Source: an uncultured Bacteroidales bacterium (GTDB taxonomy: Bacteria; Bacteroidota; Bacteroidia; Bacteroidales; Bacteroidaceae). From it: DNA of 21,761 nucleotides. Of the stretch, positions 7,993 to 17,418 are shown piece by piece. Both the position numbers and the translations under genes were made by a program. The stretch spans positions 1-21,761 of the forward strand of contig CALCYA010000037.1 in the NCBI GenBank assembly GCA_937906165.1, in the 5' to 3' direction. How positions within the stretch are numbered: position 1 is the stretch's first letter; each line of letters starts with the position of its first letter. The notes under the pieces are model-generated. The model did no database searches, was not told where the DNA came from, and was given only the letters and a program-made list of their open reading frames with translations.

Positions 7993-8004
7993 AGCCTCTA
8001 TCTT

Positions 8005-9213
8005 TTATTGGTTGTTTATCTCGTTTACTGCCTTTGTTTCCTTAGTTCCGGTTTTAATGGTGTGTCGGCTTATGCAAAGCAGCATACCTATATATATACA
8101 GTTAATTATTACCGATGTTCCGCCCTGGCTCATAAGAGGCAACGGCTGTCCGGTCACAAAGTCACCTACAGAAATATACATATGCAACATTGCCTGCAGC
8201 ACAATTATCAGTCCTATTCCCATGGCTATGTATGCCGACTGGGCATCCTGGCTCTTGTTGGCTATCTTGCCGCTACGGTAGAGGAACGTCAGGTACAGCA
8301 GTATTATGAATACTCCTCCTATAAGTCCGAGCTCTTCAATTATTATGGCATAGATGAAGTCGGAGTATGCATGTGGTATGTTGTCGCGCTGCATTGAGTT
8401 TCCAGGACCGCATCCCAACAGGTGGCTCGATGCTATTGCCATATTGGCGTGTGCTCTCTGGTCGTCATCAATCTGGTAGTTGTCGGGGTCAATAGGTGCA
8501 CTGTTGCCTACATCCACAATACGGTGTTTCCAGGTGATTACCTTGCTTCCGAACTCCCCTTTGTCGGCAAGGCTCTCCGGGAGGTTGATTAAGGTTATTA
8601 TACCCAAAACGACTGCCGCAATTCCGATACCCAGCAGTGAAAGGAGCTGCTTCCATGGCATCTTGGCTATGTACATCATCATATATATTGCCAGTATCAG
8701 CAATCCTGCTGTCGACAGGTTCTCCTTGAGGATAATGAGGATGGGCAGGATACTGTACTTTACAATCTCCTTGAGTGCACCGCCGTCGGTGCCGTCCTCG
8801 GTCTGGTGGTCGGACAGGATTCTGGCTGTCACCATTATAAGTCCCATTTTGGCAAACTCCATCGGTTGGATGGTAAACAGCCCGAAGACGCTGATCCATC
8901 GGGCACTGCCGTTGATTCGTGAGCTGCTGAACTGTGCCCATATGAGACCTATCAGGCCAAGCCAGTAGAACAGATTCGTCAGTCCCTTTATCTGGTTCAG
9001 TTTCAGGTTCTGCATAAACCACACGACAAAGATTCCGCCTATCAGGAACGCAGTATGTTTGATGATAGGAAGCCAATAGTTCCCGCTGGCGCTTATCTGT
9101 CGGCTGGTCGCACTGAACACCTCCACCCATGATATTGCGCAGATTATGAAGAAGACAGCCCAGATAATACTGTCTCCCTTGAATAATATCCTTCTTAATT
9201 TGTCACCACTCAT
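8005..9213 (-). CDS. ftsW: Septal peptidoglycan polymerase FtsW (SEDS family)
   Basis: FtsW is a SEDS glycosyltransferase that polymerises lipid II at the septum with its partner FtsI. The 402-residue product is highly hydrophobic with about ten membrane segments. It has the SEDS landmarks NGSARW (101-106), QPMEFAK (116-122), ENLSTAG (164-170), SDFIYAIIIEELG (284-296) and the signature GQPLPLMSQGGTS (355-367). RodA is the alternative, but the position between murD and murG identifies FtsW. An in-frame stop six codons upstream supports the ATG at 9213. Confidence 0.95.
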   Translation of the reverse strand: MSGDKLRRILFKGDSIIWAVFFIICAISWVEVFSATSRQISASGNYWLPIIKHTAFLIGGIFVVWFMQNLKLNQIKGLTNLFYWLGLIGLIWAQFSSSRINGSARWISVFGLFTIQPMEFAKMGLIMVTARILSDHQTEDGTDGGALKEIVKYSILPILIILKENLSTAGLLILAIYMMMYIAKMPWKQLLSLLGIGIAAVVLGIITLINLPESLADKGEFGSKVITWKHRIVDVGNSAPIDPDNYQIDDDQRAHANMAIASSHLLGCGPGNSMQRDNIPHAYSDFIYAIIIEELGLIGGVFIILLYLTFLYRSGKIANKSQDAQSAYIAMGIGLIIVLQAMLHMYISVGDFVTGQPLPLMSQGGTSVIINCIYIGMLLCISRHTIKTGTKETKAVNEINNQ

Positions 9214-9256
9214 CTGTAGTCTTCTTCTTTAGCGTGTTAATAATGTCCTTGATACC

Positions 9257-10588
9257 TTACAGCTTGCATACAAACTCCTTGAAGAGTCTGCCTCTTTCCT
9301 CGTAGCTCTTGAATAGATCGAAACTTGCGCAACAGGGGCTAAGCAGTACAGCTTCGCCGCTCTTTGCTGTCTTGTAGGCCTGTGCCACGCATTCCTGCAT
9401 GGAGTGTGTATCAATGACCGGTATTCCGAATCCACCGAAAAAGTCATGCAGCTTGCTGTTGTCGGCGCCAAGGAATATAAGTGCGCTGCACTTCTCCTTT
9501 ACAAGGTCTGCAATCTCGTTGTAGTCATTGCCTTTGTCCTTTCCGCCCAGAATGAGCACTGTCTTTTTCTTCATGCTCTGCAGGGCATACCAGCAACTGT
9601 TGACATTTGTAGCCTTCGAGTCGTTTATGTACTCCACTCCATTCACTTTCGCAACTTTCTCAAGGCGGTGTTCCACTCCGGTGAAAGAACTCAATGCCTT
9701 CCTGATAGTCTCCTTGCGTATGCCGGCAACATTGGCCGATATACCTGCGGCCATTGAGTTATAGAGGTTGTGCTTGCCTGTAAGCGACAGTTCCTCAAGT
9801 TCCATATTGAACGGTGTGGGTTCCGTGAATATAAGTTTCTCCTCGTGTGAGTATGCAGCTGCGCCTTCGTGTCTCTTTTCGGCGAACGGATAAAGTCTTC
9901 CGTGCTTGTATTTGGGCAACTCTTCCTTTATTATAGGATCGTCATTCCAGTACACGAAAGCATCGTCGGGCTGCTGGTTCTGCAGGATACGGAACTTCGC
10001 GTCAATGTAGTTCTGCATCTTGTAGCCATAGCGGTCGAGGTGGTCGGGGGTGATATTCATTATGACAGCCACGTTTGCGCGGAACTCATACATATTGTCG
10101 AGCTGGAAACTGCTGAGTTCTACAATGTAGTAGTCCTTATCGCCCTCGGCTACCTGTAGTGCAAGGCTACGTCCGATGTTTCCTGCAAGTCCTACGTTCA
10201 GCCCAGCCTCGCGGAATATGTGGTATATTAGCGAGGTGGTTGTGGTCTTGCCGTTGCTTCCGGTTATACACACCATCTTTGCCCTTGTGTAGCGTCCGGC
10301 GAACTCAATCTCCGAAATAACAGGAATTCCGGCATCAGTCACTTTAACCACAATCGGGGCCTCGTTAGGTATGCCCGGGCTCTTGATGACTTCGCCTGCA
10401 TTGAGGATCAGTGCCTCGGTATGCTGTTTCTCTTCCCACGGGATGTTATGCTCATCGAGCATCTTCTTGTACTTCTCGGCAATAGCTCCAAAGTCTGATA
10501 CAAAGACCTCAAATCCAAGTTTGTCGGCGAGGATGGCTGCACCGCATCCGCTCTCGCCTGCTCCCAATACAACAATTCTCTTCTCCAT
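9257..10588 (-). CDS. murD: UDP-MurNAc-L-alanine--D-glutamate ligase MurD
   Basis: MurD adds D-glutamate to UDP-MurNAc-L-Ala with ATP in the cytoplasm. The 443-residue product has the N-terminal Rossmann-like motif VLGAGESGCGAA (7-18), the P-loop GSNGKTTTT (110-118), the Mur-ligase motif ELSSFQL with NITPDHLDRYG, and NDSKATN in the C-terminal half. The family signature near the end reads LSPCCASFD, close to the usual LSPACASFD. The start codon directly follows the mraY stop with no spacer. It is 43 nt from ftsW. Confidence 0.97.
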   Translation of the reverse strand: MEKRIVVLGAGESGCGAAILADKLGFEVFVSDFGAIAEKYKKMLDEHNIPWEEKQHTEALILNAGEVIKSPGIPNEAPIVVKVTDAGIPVISEIEFAGRYTRAKMVCITGSNGKTTTTSLIYHIFREAGLNVGLAGNIGRSLALQVAEGDKDYYIVELSSFQLDNMYEFRANVAVIMNITPDHLDRYGYKMQNYIDAKFRILQNQQPDDAFVYWNDDPIIKEELPKYKHGRLYPFAEKRHEGAAAYSHEEKLIFTEPTPFNMELEELSLTGKHNLYNSMAAGISANVAGIRKETIRKALSSFTGVEHRLEKVAKVNGVEYINDSKATNVNSCWYALQSMKKKTVLILGGKDKGNDYNEIADLVKEKCSALIFLGADNSKLHDFFGGFGIPVIDTHSMQECVAQAYKTAKSGEAVLLSPCCASFDLFKSYEERGRLFKEFVCKL

Positions 10589-11845
10589 TTATCTTACCTT
10601 TAGTGTCATGAGGGTCAATGCTGCCATAATTATCGTTACAATCCAGAAACGGACTGTAACCTTTGCCTCGTGCATGGGATGCTCAGGTCCCTTGAATACA
10701 TAAGTGCAATCCTTGTCAAGTTTCTCGTCCTCCACGTTGTAGTGGTGGTGCAACGGTGTACGGCGGAAAATCCTCTGCTTTATACCTTTTCTCTTTCCCT
10801 TCTTGAAATATGCCACCTGCAATATCACAGACAAGTTCTCTGCCACGAATATTCCGCAAAGCAGTACCAGCAGAATCTCCTTGTGTATGAGAATTGCAAG
10901 AACGCCTATGATACCTCCGATTGTGAGGCTTCCCGTATCTCCCATGAATACCTGTGCAGGGAACGAGTTGTACCACAGGAATCCGATGAGTGCACCAATG
11001 AATGCAAAGGTGAATATGACAACCTCCTCTCCGCCGGGCAAGAACATGATGTCAAAGTATTCAGCCCACCCGACGTGGCTCGATACGTAGGCAAGTACTG
11101 CGAGCGTGACGCCTATTATGGCTGCATTTCCGGCAAGCATCCCGTCCATACCGTCGTTCAGGTTCGCACCGTTAGATACTGCAGTAACCACAAATATCGT
11201 GACAATGACAAAGAGTATCCAACCGGCCTGTTCCTTGTACTTGCCGCAGAATGACATCACCTCGCTGTAGTCGAGGTTGTGGTTCTTAATGAACGGGATG
11301 GTAGTCTTGTTTACCTTTTCGGCAACCTGACGATGCTCTACCTCCTCAATGTTTCCTTTCTCAATGGTGATGTTCTCGCGCATCACTGCCTGGGGACTCA
11401 GGTAGAGTGTGAGGCCAATGACCAGACCAAGACCCACCTGTGCAATGATCTTTACCTTGCCTGGCACTCCGTCCTTGTTCTTCTTGAAAGTCTTTATGTA
11501 GTCATCTGCAAAGCCCAACAGACCCAGCCACACCGTCGTTATTATGAGCAGGATCATATATATGTTGTCGAGTTTACCAAGCAACAGGCATGGTACAATG
11601 ATGGCAATGATGATGATGATGCCTCCCATAGTGGGAACACCTGCCTTGAGATTATTCTTGTCGAACTCACGCAGTGTTTCGGTAATCTGCTTCTTCTTGA
11701 AATACTTGATGAGAGTGCTTCCGAACCAGGCCGATATAAGCAGTGAGAGGACGATGGTTGTCAATGCCCTGAACGATACATAGTTCATCAACCTTGCTCC
11801 AGGCAGGTTGTACTCTTGTATAAGGTCAAAAAGGTAGTAAAGCAT
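10589..11845 (-). CDS. mraY: Phospho-MurNAc-pentapeptide transferase MraY
   Basis: MraY is an integral membrane enzyme that joins phospho-MurNAc-pentapeptide to undecaprenyl phosphate, forming lipid I. The 418-residue product has the catalytic FADDYIK (Asp114/Asp115), NLNDGMDG (228-235), MGDTGS (301-306) and PLHHHYN (364-370) motifs among about ten membrane segments. It is some 58 residues longer than the E. coli enzyme. The extra length lies mainly at about 150-205, between membrane segments, and just after HHHYN (about 371-395). Similar insertions are known in Bacteroidota. It is 17 nt from murE and abuts murD. Confidence 0.97.
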   Translation of the reverse strand: MLYYLFDLIQEYNLPGARLMNYVSFRALTTIVLSLLISAWFGSTLIKYFKKKQITETLREFDKNNLKAGVPTMGGIIIIIAIIVPCLLLGKLDNIYMILLIITTVWLGLLGFADDYIKTFKKNKDGVPGKVKIIAQVGLGLVIGLTLYLSPQAVMRENITIEKGNIEEVEHRQVAEKVNKTTIPFIKNHNLDYSEVMSFCGKYKEQAGWILFVIVTIFVVTAVSNGANLNDGMDGMLAGNAAIIGVTLAVLAYVSSHVGWAEYFDIMFLPGGEEVVIFTFAFIGALIGFLWYNSFPAQVFMGDTGSLTIGGIIGVLAILIHKEILLVLLCGIFVAENLSVILQVAYFKKGKRKGIKQRIFRRTPLHHHYNVEDEKLDKDCTYVFKGPEHPMHEAKVTVRFWIVTIIMAALTLMTLKVR

Positions 11846-11862
11846 GATGTATGTTCCTTTTT

Positions 11863-13317
11863 TTATGCGTTGAAAATCTCTCTTATAATCTCCTTGTCAT
11901 CAAAATGGTGCTTCACGCCTTTGACATCCTGATAATCTTCGTGTCCCTTGCCGGCAACAAGTATCACATCGCCTTTCTGTGCAAGTGCGCAAGCAGTCCT
12001 TATGGCTTCCTTGCGGTCCACAATTGAAATGACATTCTTTCTTTGCTCGTCGTTGAGGCCGGCCAACATGTCGTTGATTATATCCTGCGGCTCCTCGAAA
12101 CGCGGATTGTCCGATGTCAGTATGACTCTGTTGCTGCCCTTTACAGCCTCTACGGCCATTATGGGCCGTTTGCCTTTGTCGCGGTTACCTCCTGCTCCTA
12201 CAACCGTTATCACATTGCCTCTGCCGCGCAGCACCTCGTTGATTGTGCCAAGAACGTTTTTCAAGGCATCGGGCGTGTGTGCATAGTCCACTATTGCCGA
12301 TACTCCGTCGGGCGAGTGCAGTGTCTCGAAACGGCCCGATACAGGGCGTAGTGTACTCATCACCCTCAATATCTCCTCGGGGTCTTTGCCCAGTTCTACG
12401 GCAGCACCGTATATCGCCAACAGATTGCTTATATTGAAACGTCCTGTGAGCAGTGTCGAGAACTCGCGGTTGTTGAACTCGAGTATCATTCCGTCAAGGT
12501 GTGTCTCCACAAGGCGTGCCTTATAGTCACCCATAGTGCGTGTAGAGTAGCTCTTCACATCGCCGCGGCAGTTCTGTACCATTACGGGACCATTCTTGTC
12601 GTCAAGGTTTGTTATGGCAAAGGCGTTGCGTGGCAGGTTGTCGAAGAAACTCTTTTTCGCTTTCAGGTAGTTATCCATTGTCTCGTGGAAATCCATGTGG
12701 TCGCGGGTGAGGTTAGTGAAGATGCCGCCGGCAAACTCCAATCCTCCCACGCGTTCCTGTGCGAGGGCGTGCGAACTCACCTCCATGAATGCATATTCGC
12801 AGCCTGCATCCACCATTTGTGCCAACAGGCTGTTAAGCGATATCGCATCAGGGGTAGTGTGGGTCGAGGGATATGCTTTACCGTCAATGTAGTTGCAAAC
12901 GGTAGAGAGCAGTCCGCACTTATGTCCCATCTCCTTGAAGAGCTCATAAAGCAGTGTCGCGATTGTTGTCTTGCCATTGGTGCCAGTCACGCCAACAAGC
13001 CTAAGTTGCTGCGACGGGTTGCCGTAGAATGTTGTCGCAATCTTTCCTGCAACAGCCTGTGCATCTGCAACCACGATGTATGCAACATTAGGGCTCTGTT
13101 TTTCGGGAATATTCTCGCATACAATTGCTGTTGCTCCTTTCTCCTCTGCTGATTGAATGTATGCGTGACCGTCAGCCTGTGTGCCTTTGATGGCGATGAA
13201 CATACCGCATGCCTCTACAAGCCTTGAGTCAATGTTCACACTTTTCACCTCGACCTCATCCTTCGGAAGGACAAGTCTTGTGTATTGGATTTCTCTTAAA
13301 AGGTCGTTGAGTCTCAT
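11863..13317 (-). CDS. murE: UDP-MurNAc-tripeptide synthetase MurE (meso-DAP type)
   Basis: MurE adds the third residue of the stem peptide to UDP-MurNAc-L-Ala-D-Glu. The 484-residue product has the P-loop VTGTNGKTT (110-118), EVSSHAL, the acceptor-side motif DYAHTPD (344-350), GAGGNRDKGKRP (374-385) and DNPRFEEP (403-410). The DNPR sequence is the known mark of enzymes that add meso-diaminopimelate rather than lysine, so A1-gamma-type peptidoglycan is inferred. It is 31 nt downstream of ftsI. Confidence 0.97.
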   Translation of the reverse strand: MRLNDLLREIQYTRLVLPKDEVEVKSVNIDSRLVEACGMFIAIKGTQADGHAYIQSAEEKGATAIVCENIPEKQSPNVAYIVVADAQAVAGKIATTFYGNPSQQLRLVGVTGTNGKTTIATLLYELFKEMGHKCGLLSTVCNYIDGKAYPSTHTTPDAISLNSLLAQMVDAGCEYAFMEVSSHALAQERVGGLEFAGGIFTNLTRDHMDFHETMDNYLKAKKSFFDNLPRNAFAITNLDDKNGPVMVQNCRGDVKSYSTRTMGDYKARLVETHLDGMILEFNNREFSTLLTGRFNISNLLAIYGAAVELGKDPEEILRVMSTLRPVSGRFETLHSPDGVSAIVDYAHTPDALKNVLGTINEVLRGRGNVITVVGAGGNRDKGKRPIMAVEAVKGSNRVILTSDNPRFEEPQDIINDMLAGLNDEQRKNVISIVDRKEAIRTACALAQKGDVILVAGKGHEDYQDVKGVKHHFDDKEIIREIFNA

Positions 13318-13348
13318 TATGTATTGTTTGTATTTCCTTATTTATAAA

Positions 13349-15646
13349 TCAATAATCCAGTTGCAGACGGACTGTTGTTCCTTCTCTGGCAACAGTACCT
13401 GCATTTATGCTTTGTGAAACAACTGTTCCCACACCGTCAAGTTTCACTTTCAGACCGCACTGTTGCATAAGGAAGACTGCATCCTTCGCTCCCATACCCA
13501 TAACGTTGGGTACTCTGCCTGTGTTTTTGCCCATTGCCGATATTCTGTAACCGGCATCCTTGCTCTTGCTTATGGTTCCCCATTCGCAGTTATCCTCGTT
13601 CCCGCACTTCATTCCCAACTCTTTCAAGACAAGTTCTGCCTCTGTAATACAACCTTTCTTTACAGAAGGCTGTGACGGGTTCTCTTCCTTTATGTTTTCA
13701 ATGTCCTGTCTAAGTCTCTTTGCCATGACCTTGTCGGCAATCTCCTTGAAGGCTATGGCCGACGTGCTTCCTCCTCCGAGTTTTCTCTTCTCTTCATCGG
13801 GACGGGTGTCCTGTGCTGCCTCGTATATCGTCTGCACCAATAGGGTGTATTGTGGGTCATCGGCTGGGAAGAAACCGCAGAAACTCATCATCTTGCCGAA
13901 CCCGTCGTAACGTCCATTCTTCGGGTTTACAAGGTCGGCTGTTCCTGTCTTTCCGGCTACCTTCATCATGCTTGACCTTGCACGCTTTCCTGTACCGTCA
14001 GGCTTTCCGTCTTTGCCTACGCCCTCAACGACGCCAATGAGCATCTCTGTTACTTCGTCGGCAGTCTGTTTGGAAATCATATGTGGGTTCAGCACTTTTG
14101 TGGGGTACTCCTCAATGATTTCGCCGTCTTTCAGTACGGCCTTTACTATTCGTGGTTGCATCTGTACACCGCCGTTGGCTATTGTGTTGTAGAAGTTCAG
14201 CATGTTTATTCCTGTCATCTGTACTCCATAGCCGTATGACATGGAGTTGATTGACAGACCGTTCCAACTCTTGCTTCCAGGTCTTGTGATACGTGGTGTT
14301 GCCTCGTTATCAATGATGTAATAGTTGGTACTCATACCGAAACTGTCCAATCTGTTTGTATAAGTTTCGGGGTTGTCGGCATAAGCTTTTCTTATATATT
14401 GCACCATACCTATGTTCGATGAGTATTTCAGCACCTCGCCCATACTGTACTTCCCTGTACCGTTGTCGCGGTACATCTCGTCCGATACTTTCTGCTTACC
14501 GAAGAAACATACCTTTGAAGCATATGCTTTTACCGAGTCATTCACTGTCAATTTGCCGTCGGCAAGCATGGCTGTCACAGCAACAGTCTTGAAAATGGAT
14601 CCAGGCTCCATTATGCGGCAAAGCGCATGGTTGGGAGTGGGGTTGTTGGGGATGTTGTCGGCAGTCTCAAGGTATATGACATTGCCGTATGCATCAGTGC
14701 TCTTCGTCAGGTTTACAATGGCCTTTATGTCTCCGGTCTTTGTTTCCATCAGCATGGCCCATCCAGCCGGCAAATGATTCTCTACGAGCACCTTCTTCAG
14801 CGCGTTCTCGCATATGTCGAGCATTTCGGTGTTGATGGTAGTCTGTATGTCCATCCCGGCAATAGGCGCCTTCTTTATCTTTGTTATTGCCTTGCCTTTG
14901 CGGTTTGTCTCCTTACGTCCGAGGCCCGGTGTGCCTTCAAGGTATGAGTTGTATTTTTTCTCCAGGCCGCTGAGTTCCATTGTCAGTGTGTCGTTCTTTG
15001 TCGTTTCGCGCACTATTCCGAATGTGCTCAAGCCGATGTCGCCGAAAATGTTCTTGCGGTCGGTCTTGTTGCGGTTATCTTTGTTCTTCTTGTCCTTTGA
15101 GAAGTCTTTGTCACGCTCTATGAACAATCCGCTGTACTTGTACCCCAATTCAAAGATAGGCAACTGCATCAGACGGTTGTACTGTGTGTATGAAATTTTC
15201 CCACGGTAGAGCCTGAAATATCTCTCCTTGTTCTTTATGCCTTTCGAAAGGCGCTTCTTGAAACTCTCGGCACTCTCACCCGGGAATATTTCGTTCAGTC
15301 CCTTGCTTACGTCATCCAAATGTTCTTCCCACAGCGAATCGCGCTTGAATGTCGTTGTCTCCGCATCCTTCTTGTTGTCGTTGTTCACGTACTTGAAGTC
15401 GATACGTAACCTATAATATGGGAGGCTGCTTACAATGAGACCGCCTTCCTCGTCAAGGATTCTTCCTCTCTCGGGCTGCAATGGTATATTGTCCTGTATG
15501 TACCTCTCCTTTATCTTGTTCCATATCTCCCTGTCCTTGAACATGGTAGACACAGTGTTGCCTACGATAATAATCGCAATGGTGAAGAATACGAATATTA
15601 CCAGTATATTGAATCGGAATATTGAATCGGAACGGAAATGGAACAT
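13349..15646 (-). CDS. ftsI: Septal transpeptidase FtsI (class B PBP) with PASTA domain
   Basis: FtsI is the penicillin-binding protein that cross-links septal peptidoglycan in complex with FtsW. The 765-residue product has a short cytoplasmic N-terminus, one membrane anchor (about 12-31), the PBP dimerisation region with the PERGRILDEEGG motif (58-69), and the transpeptidase domain. The active-site motifs are EPGSIFK (S350 nucleophile, K353), SSN (409-411) and KTGT (566-569). A single PASTA domain follows (about 711-765, RVPNVMGMGAKDAVFLM). A charged, low-complexity insert (about 178-200) lies in the N-terminal module. It lies 12 nt after ftsL. Confidence 0.96.
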   Translation of the reverse strand: MFHFRSDSIFRFNILVIFVFFTIAIIIVGNTVSTMFKDREIWNKIKERYIQDNIPLQPERGRILDEEGGLIVSSLPYYRLRIDFKYVNNDNKKDAETTTFKRDSLWEEHLDDVSKGLNEIFPGESAESFKKRLSKGIKNKERYFRLYRGKISYTQYNRLMQLPIFELGYKYSGLFIERDKDFSKDKKNKDNRNKTDRKNIFGDIGLSTFGIVRETTKNDTLTMELSGLEKKYNSYLEGTPGLGRKETNRKGKAITKIKKAPIAGMDIQTTINTEMLDICENALKKVLVENHLPAGWAMLMETKTGDIKAIVNLTKSTDAYGNVIYLETADNIPNNPTPNHALCRIMEPGSIFKTVAVTAMLADGKLTVNDSVKAYASKVCFFGKQKVSDEMYRDNGTGKYSMGEVLKYSSNIGMVQYIRKAYADNPETYTNRLDSFGMSTNYYIIDNEATPRITRPGSKSWNGLSINSMSYGYGVQMTGINMLNFYNTIANGGVQMQPRIVKAVLKDGEIIEEYPTKVLNPHMISKQTADEVTEMLIGVVEGVGKDGKPDGTGKRARSSMMKVAGKTGTADLVNPKNGRYDGFGKMMSFCGFFPADDPQYTLLVQTIYEAAQDTRPDEEKRKLGGGSTSAIAFKEIADKVMAKRLRQDIENIKEENPSQPSVKKGCITEAELVLKELGMKCGNEDNCEWGTISKSKDAGYRISAMGKNTGRVPNVMGMGAKDAVFLMQQCGLKVKLDGVGTVVSQSINAGTVAREGTTVRLQLDY

Positions 15647-15658
15647 TTCTTCTCTTTT

Positions 15659-16015
15659 TTACTTTTTTATTGAATACATGGGTTTACTCATGGTGCCGAG
15701 TTCGCTCTCTTTTGTATGGAGTATCTTCTCAAGCTCGCTCTGTCTGCTTTTTGAGGTGAATTCACTCTTCAGCGTCAGTAGATTGTTCTTGAGGTTGTCT
15801 CTCCTTTTTGTAAGCTTCTCAATTTTCAGCAGTTCCCTTTCGTACTCATATCGGTTACTTACATATATGAAGGCATAAAATACAATAAGCGCCAACAGTG
15901 CCGCATTCCTGCGGAACAGCTCGTTCGTGAACAGGCGTCCACCTATAATGGTGTTCAGTATCCTGTTCTTTTTCTTTTTTTTCTTCTTTTTGACTTGTGT
16001 CGCTTCTGTATCCAT
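15659..16015 (-). CDS. ftsL: FtsL-like divisome protein
   Basis: This is a small bitopic membrane protein in the FtsL position between rsmH and ftsI. The 118-residue product has a very basic cytoplasmic N-terminus with eight lysines in a row (9-16), one membrane segment (about 38-53, ALLALIVFYAFIYV) and an extracytoplasmic coiled-coil-like region rich in Leu, Lys and Glu (about 57-105). FtsL proteins diverge strongly, so the call rests on topology, size and place rather than motifs. By family, it would pair with FtsQ and activate FtsW-FtsI. The coding strand has a run of eight A in the lysine stretch (complement of 15975-15982). Confidence 0.85.
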   Translation of the reverse strand: MDTEATQVKKKKKKKKNRILNTIIGGRLFTNELFRRNAALLALIVFYAFIYVSNRYEYERELLKIEKLTKRRDNLKNNLLTLKSEFTSKSRQSELEKILHTKESELGTMSKPMYSIKK

Positions 16016-16021
16016 GTTTCT

Positions 16022-16933
16022 TTATTCTCCTTTCTTGATTGCTATCCTCAATTTTGCGCTTCGTGAGCGTGGGTTACGCTCCATCTCCTCGTCGGTTGGC
16101 ACAATTACTTTCTTTGCGTCGAACGGTGATGTCGTCCTGCCGAAGAAATCCTTCTCCACAATACCCTCGATGTTGCCGCTCTTCATGAAGTTCTTTACAA
16201 TACGGTCCTCTATTGAGTGGTATGTTATCACTACCAGGCGTCCGCCGGGTTTCAATAGCTCCTTTGCGCTCTTGAGCATCTCCTGCAGTGCCTCTACCTC
16301 TTTGTTTATCTCAATGCGCAATGCCTGGAACACCTTTGCCATCTCCTTCTTTTCGCGCTGTGGCGGACAGAACGGTTTTGCAATCTCAATGAGTTCGTTT
16401 ACACGCCTGATAGGTTTTTCACTCCTCACCTTGACAATTCTTGCAGCCAGTTTACGTGCGCAGTTCAGTTCGCCATAAAGCTTGAAAATTCTTGTAAGTT
16501 CCTCCTCTGTAGCGCTGTTCAGCAGGTCTGCCGCAGTCTCGCCTCCGCGTTTGTTCATGCGCATATCGAGCTCGGCGTCAAAGCGGAACGAGAAGCCTCT
16601 CGTCTCGTCATCAAAGTGGTGCCCTGATACTCCAAGGTCAGCAAGGATCGCATCAACTTGTGTCTGGTTGTGATAGCGCATGAAGTTGTAGATGAACCTG
16701 AAATTGCCCCTCACAAAAGTGAAACGCTCGTCGTCGGGCGCGTTTCTCTCGGCATCCTCATCCTGGTCAAAGCTGTAGAGGTGTCCCTTCTTGCCCAAGC
16801 GGCCAAGAATCTCGCGTGAGTGTCCTCCTCCCCCAAATGTCACATCAATGCACTTGCTGTCGGGTGTTATCTCCATTACGTCGACACTCTCCTTCAGCAG
16901 TACAGGTGTGTGGTAAACCTGAATCTCATTCAT
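16022..16933 (-). CDS. rsmH: 16S rRNA (cytosine1402-N4)-methyltransferase RsmH
   Basis: RsmH (formerly MraW) uses S-adenosylmethionine to methylate N4 of C1402 in 16S rRNA. The 303-residue product has HTPVLL (8-13), the SAM-binding DVTFGGGGHS (30-39), FDQD (55-58), LADLGVSGHHFD (97-108), TYHSIEDRIVK (237-247) and the C-terminal NPRSRSAKLR (287-296). Its ATG overlaps the end of mraZ by 8 nt, so the two are probably translationally coupled. The TAA lies 6 nt from ftsL. Confidence 0.97.
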   Translation of the reverse strand: MNEIQVYHTPVLLKESVDVMEITPDSKCIDVTFGGGGHSREILGRLGKKGHLYSFDQDEDAERNAPDDERFTFVRGNFRFIYNFMRYHNQTQVDAILADLGVSGHHFDDETRGFSFRFDAELDMRMNKRGGETAADLLNSATEEELTRIFKLYGELNCARKLAARIVKVRSEKPIRRVNELIEIAKPFCPPQREKKEMAKVFQALRIEINKEVEALQEMLKSAKELLKPGGRLVVITYHSIEDRIVKNFMKSGNIEGIVEKDFFGRTTSPFDAKKVIVPTDEEMERNPRSRSAKLRIAIKKGE

Positions 16934-17390
16934 TTCCGGCTTTGTTTACAGTGGTCATTATGTTTTCAAGTTCGCGGCTGAAATCCTCTGGGGCCATGAA
17001 CGGCTGTTCAAGTTTCTCTTTTGCCCAAATCTCGATAGTGTCATTCATTCCAATGAACCTCACCTCCTGCTTTATTGCAGCCATAGCAAGGTATCTTTTC
17101 GGCAACAGCACACGGCCGTTGCTGTCGATTGTGAGCTCCTCCACGTCTGCCACGAACTGTCGGAATATCATCTGGTGTTTTGCATTCCACTTGTCAAGGC
17201 GGCTCCTGAGCAGGTCCAGCTGTTCATTCCAGCTGCTTTCGGGGTACAGGACAAGACAGTCCTGATAGACATCCTTGCGCAACATCACCCTCTCGCAGCC
17301 CTCGGCCTGCAGGATACGGCGGAAACAGGCAGGCAGGAAAACCCTTCCTTTGCTGTCTGTCTTTGCTTCTATGTTGCCTATGAAACGCAT
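16926..17390 (-). CDS. mraZ: Transcriptional regulator MraZ
   Basis: MraZ is a DNA-binding protein that forms ring-like oligomers and, in E. coli, represses its own division-gene operon. The 154-residue product has the two tandem SpoVT-AbrB-type half-domains, each with the conserved loop: DSKGRVFLP (12-20) and DSNGRVLLP (89-97). The ATG at 17390 has an AGAGG sequence 6 nt upstream on the minus strand. It is the first gene of the 14-gene cluster. Two tandem TGGGG-containing repeats upstream (17431-17450) are a plausible binding site for this protein. Confidence 0.96.
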   Translation of the reverse strand: MRFIGNIEAKTDSKGRVFLPACFRRILQAEGCERVMLRKDVYQDCLVLYPESSWNEQLDLLRSRLDKWNAKHQMIFRQFVADVEELTIDSNGRVLLPKRYLAMAAIKQEVRFIGMNDTIEIWAKEKLEQPFMAPEDFSRELENIMTTVNKAGNE

Positions 17391-17418
17391 ATTATACCTC
17401 TAAAATAGAAAATTTGTT

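Noticed and set aside
8489..9130. Minus-strand open frame of 213 codons within ftsW
   Set aside because: It is a shifted frame of ftsW with a Gln/Pro/Arg-rich, motif-free product.
9214..9256. Possible small peptide in the murD-ftsW gap
   Set aside because: The 43-nt gap has no start codon with a usable reading frame, and an in-frame stop lies six codons before the ftsW ATG.
10670..11254. Plus-strand open frame of 194 codons opposite mraY
   Set aside because: It is antisense to a gene with all MraY motifs and has an irregular composition rich in Cys, Tyr and His, as expected for a shadow frame.
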